A stretch of 14,303 bases of DNA from PALSA-911 sp043742865 (GTDB taxonomy: Bacteria; Pseudomonadota; Alphaproteobacteria; Acetobacterales; Acetobacteraceae), in assembly GCA_043742865.1 (NCBI GenBank), contig JAYTXR010000219.1:1-14303 (forward strand), in the 5' to 3' direction. This document shows, one piece after another, positions 13,004-14,303 of this stretch; position 1 is the stretch's first letter; the number at the start of each line of letters is the position of its first letter. Position numbers and translations under genes: made by a program. Under the pieces are notes generated by a model. It did no database searches. It worked only from the letters and a program-made list of their open reading frames with translations, and was not told the DNA's origin.

Positions 13004-14170
13004 TTACTCCGCCGCTTTCTTGCCCAGGGTAGCCAAGACCTCGGCTGTGTGCTCGCCCAGCGTCGGTGCCGCCCGAAGGACGGAGCCGGGGGTCTGTGAC
13101 AGTTTTACCGGCACGCCCAATGTGCGGAATTTTCCGGTTACCGGGTGCTCGGTCTCGACCACCATGTCGCGGGCCAGGATTTGCGGATCTGTGAACACCT
13201 CGTCGTAATGCAGCACCGGGCCTGCGGGGATGCCGGCCGCTTCCAGGCCTGCCAGCCACTCGGCCGAGGGTTTCGTCGCCAGCTTTGCCTGGATCAGCTC
13301 TACCAGCGCTGCATTGTTCGCGACCCGGTCGGCGTTCTTGCCGAAGCGTGGATCGGCAAGAAGTTCCGGTGTTCCGATCAGGCCGCACAAGGCGGAAAAA
13401 AATTTCTGCTGTGAGGCACCGAGGGTGATGTAGCCGTCAGACGTGGCAAAAACCCGGTACGGAGCGCTGCCGCGATGCTGTTGGCCGATCCGCGCCGGGC
13501 GGGTGCCAGTGGCGAAATAATGCGCCGCCTCATACACCGCCAGCGACGTTGCCGCCTCCAGCAGCGAGGTTTCTACGATCTGCCCCTCGCCGGTGCGGTG
13601 GCGGGCCTGCACCGCGGCAAGCAGGCCGAAGGCCAGGAACATGCCGGCGGTGACGTCGGAGATCGCGATCGGCAGCCGATGCGGCGGCCCGTCCTCAGGG
13701 CCGTTGGTGCTCATTAGCCCGGACATGCCCTGGGTAATCAGGTCGAAACCGCCGCGGGAGGCGTAAGGCCCGGTCTGGCCGAAGCCGGAGATGGCGCCGT
13801 AGATCAGGCGGGGGTTCCGCGCGTGCAGCACCGCCCAGCCGATGCCCAGGCGGTCCATCACGCCGGGACGGTAATTCTCGATCAGGATGTCGGCGCGGTC
13901 CACCAGTTCCAGCAACGCCGCCTTGTCGGCCGGGTTCTTGAAATCCAGCGCCACGGAGCGCTTGTTGCGGTTCCAGATCATGAAGGGGGCACTTTCGCCG
14001 TTCACGAACGGCGGCATGTTGCGGGCGGAGTCGCCGCTGCCAGGCTGCTCGATCTTCAGCACATCGGCGCCGTGATCGGCCAGCATCATCGCCGCATACG
14101 GCCCCGACAGATGGCCGGTCAGGTCCAGCACCAGCAATCCGTCCAACGATCCACGCGCGGGGTGTTCCAT
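13004..14170 (-). CDS. CaiB/BaiF family (type III) CoA-transferase
   Basis: This 388-residue enzyme transfers CoA between a CoA ester and a carboxylic acid. The family forms interlocked homodimers and acts in the cytoplasm. The N terminus (GLLVLDLTGHLSGPYAAMMLADHGADVLKIE) is the canonical nucleotide-binding start. NRNKRSVALDFK, LIENYRPGVMDRLGIGW and ISGFGQTGPYASRGGFDLITQGMSGLMS follow in usual order. D172 in ISDVTAGM matches the catalytic Asp (Asp169 of formyl-CoA transferase) that carries the acyl anhydride. The C-terminal half (GYITLGASQQKFFSALC, then AGIPAGPV) is also normal, and the length is typical. It runs opposite to the other metabolic genes and has its own promoter. The substrate is unknown; activation of an acid released by the nearby hydrolases is an attractive but unproven link. 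Confidence 0.9.
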   Translation of the reverse strand: MEHPARGSLDGLLVLDLTGHLSGPYAAMMLADHGADVLKIEQPGSGDSARNMPPFVNGESAPFMIWNRNKRSVALDFKNPADKAALLELVDRADILIENYRPGVMDRLGIGWAVLHARNPRLIYGAISGFGQTGPYASRGGFDLITQGMSGLMSTNGPEDGPPHRLPIAISDVTAGMFLAFGLLAAVQARHRTGEGQIVETSLLEAATSLAVYEAAHYFATGTRPARIGQQHRGSAPYRVFATSDGYITLGASQQKFFSALCGLIGTPELLADPRFGKNADRVANNAALVELIQAKLATKPSAEWLAGLEAAGIPAGPVLHYDEVFTDPQILARDMVVETEHPVTGKFRTLGVPVKLSQTPGSVLRAAPTLGEHTAEVLATLGKKAAE

Positions 14171-14201
14171 GGCTCAGGGCTCCAAAACTCGGTTGCGGAC
14201 C

Positions 14202-14232
14202 AGCCTAGCCCATCTTATTCATCGCATGTCAG
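14202..14232 (-). promoter_or_regulatory. Promoter of the CoA-transferase gene
   Basis: On the - strand, CTGACA (14232 to 14227) and CTAGGCT (14208 to 14202) are separated by 18 bases. The -10-like motif is identical to the one before deacylase 2, and its last base lies 32 bases before the first base of the ATG at 14170. A TTGGAG at 14184-14179 provides the ribosome site. The rest of 14171-14303 shows no gene that I can support. Confidence 0.5.
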
Positions 14233-14303
14233 GGATTCTGTAGCGGGTGTCGCCTAAGCTTTTGATCTTGTTTAGGGATTGGGTGTCGAGACCATCCATC
14301 CAC

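Overview
The window is high-GC bacterial DNA with alphaproteobacterial character. The codon use, the protein families and the 'CTA[CG][AG]CT' promoter elements suggest Rhodospirillales, probably Acetobacteraceae; this assignment is by recognition only. It has two parts that meet within a few bases of position 7570.

Left part (1-7567, all + strand): the late end of a prophage or phage-derived element. It begins with host-recognition genes: two modular tail-fibre-like proteins (92-2056 and 2317-3861) that share a gapless N-terminal block, a small conserved phage protein between them (2053-2250), and a large tail-associated protein (3862-5934) carrying a lectin-like domain and an SGNH/sialate O-acetylesterase-like domain. 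A lysis cassette follows: a coiled-coil plus single-TM protein resembling XhlA (5978-6238), a GH108 muramidase that appears to have lost an internal segment (6254-6727), a tiny membrane protein (6737-6955) and a GTA-type 3TM holin (6959-7567). Spacing is tight, with stop-start contacts at 2053 and 3859, so the block reads as one late operon. No integrase, capsid, terminase or attachment site lies in the window, so I cannot tell an intact prophage from a remnant.

Right part (7578-14303): a chromosomal catabolic neighbourhood. Two tandem paralogous amidohydrolases of the N-acyl-D-amino-acid deacylase type (7637-9352 and 9478-11184) are separated by a near-ideal intrinsic terminator and each has its own promoter. 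Next come an Fe(II)/2-oxoglutarate dioxygenase of the phytanoyl-CoA hydroxylase family with an ectoine-hydroxylase-like active-site signature (11244-12044) and a two-domain cupin protein (12069-12878). A type III CoA-transferase of the CaiB/BaiF family runs convergently on the - strand (13004-14170). A plausible reading is a pathway that hydroxylates, deacylates or hydrolyses a small amide-like compound and activates an acid product as a CoA ester. The substrate cannot be read from sequence.

The points most worth following are: the reiterated 19-residue 'D-x-hydrophobic-x-hydrophobic-S-Q-x-G' module in the tail fibres; the esterase-lectin tail protein; the shortened GH108 enzyme; the deacylase pair, which seems to lack two of the classical histidines and differs in a pocket-like segment; the shared CTA[CG][AG]CT promoter element; and the very sharp phage-host junction. 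There is no stretch over 300 bases without a gene. I saw no tRNA, rRNA, CRISPR array or insertion sequence.
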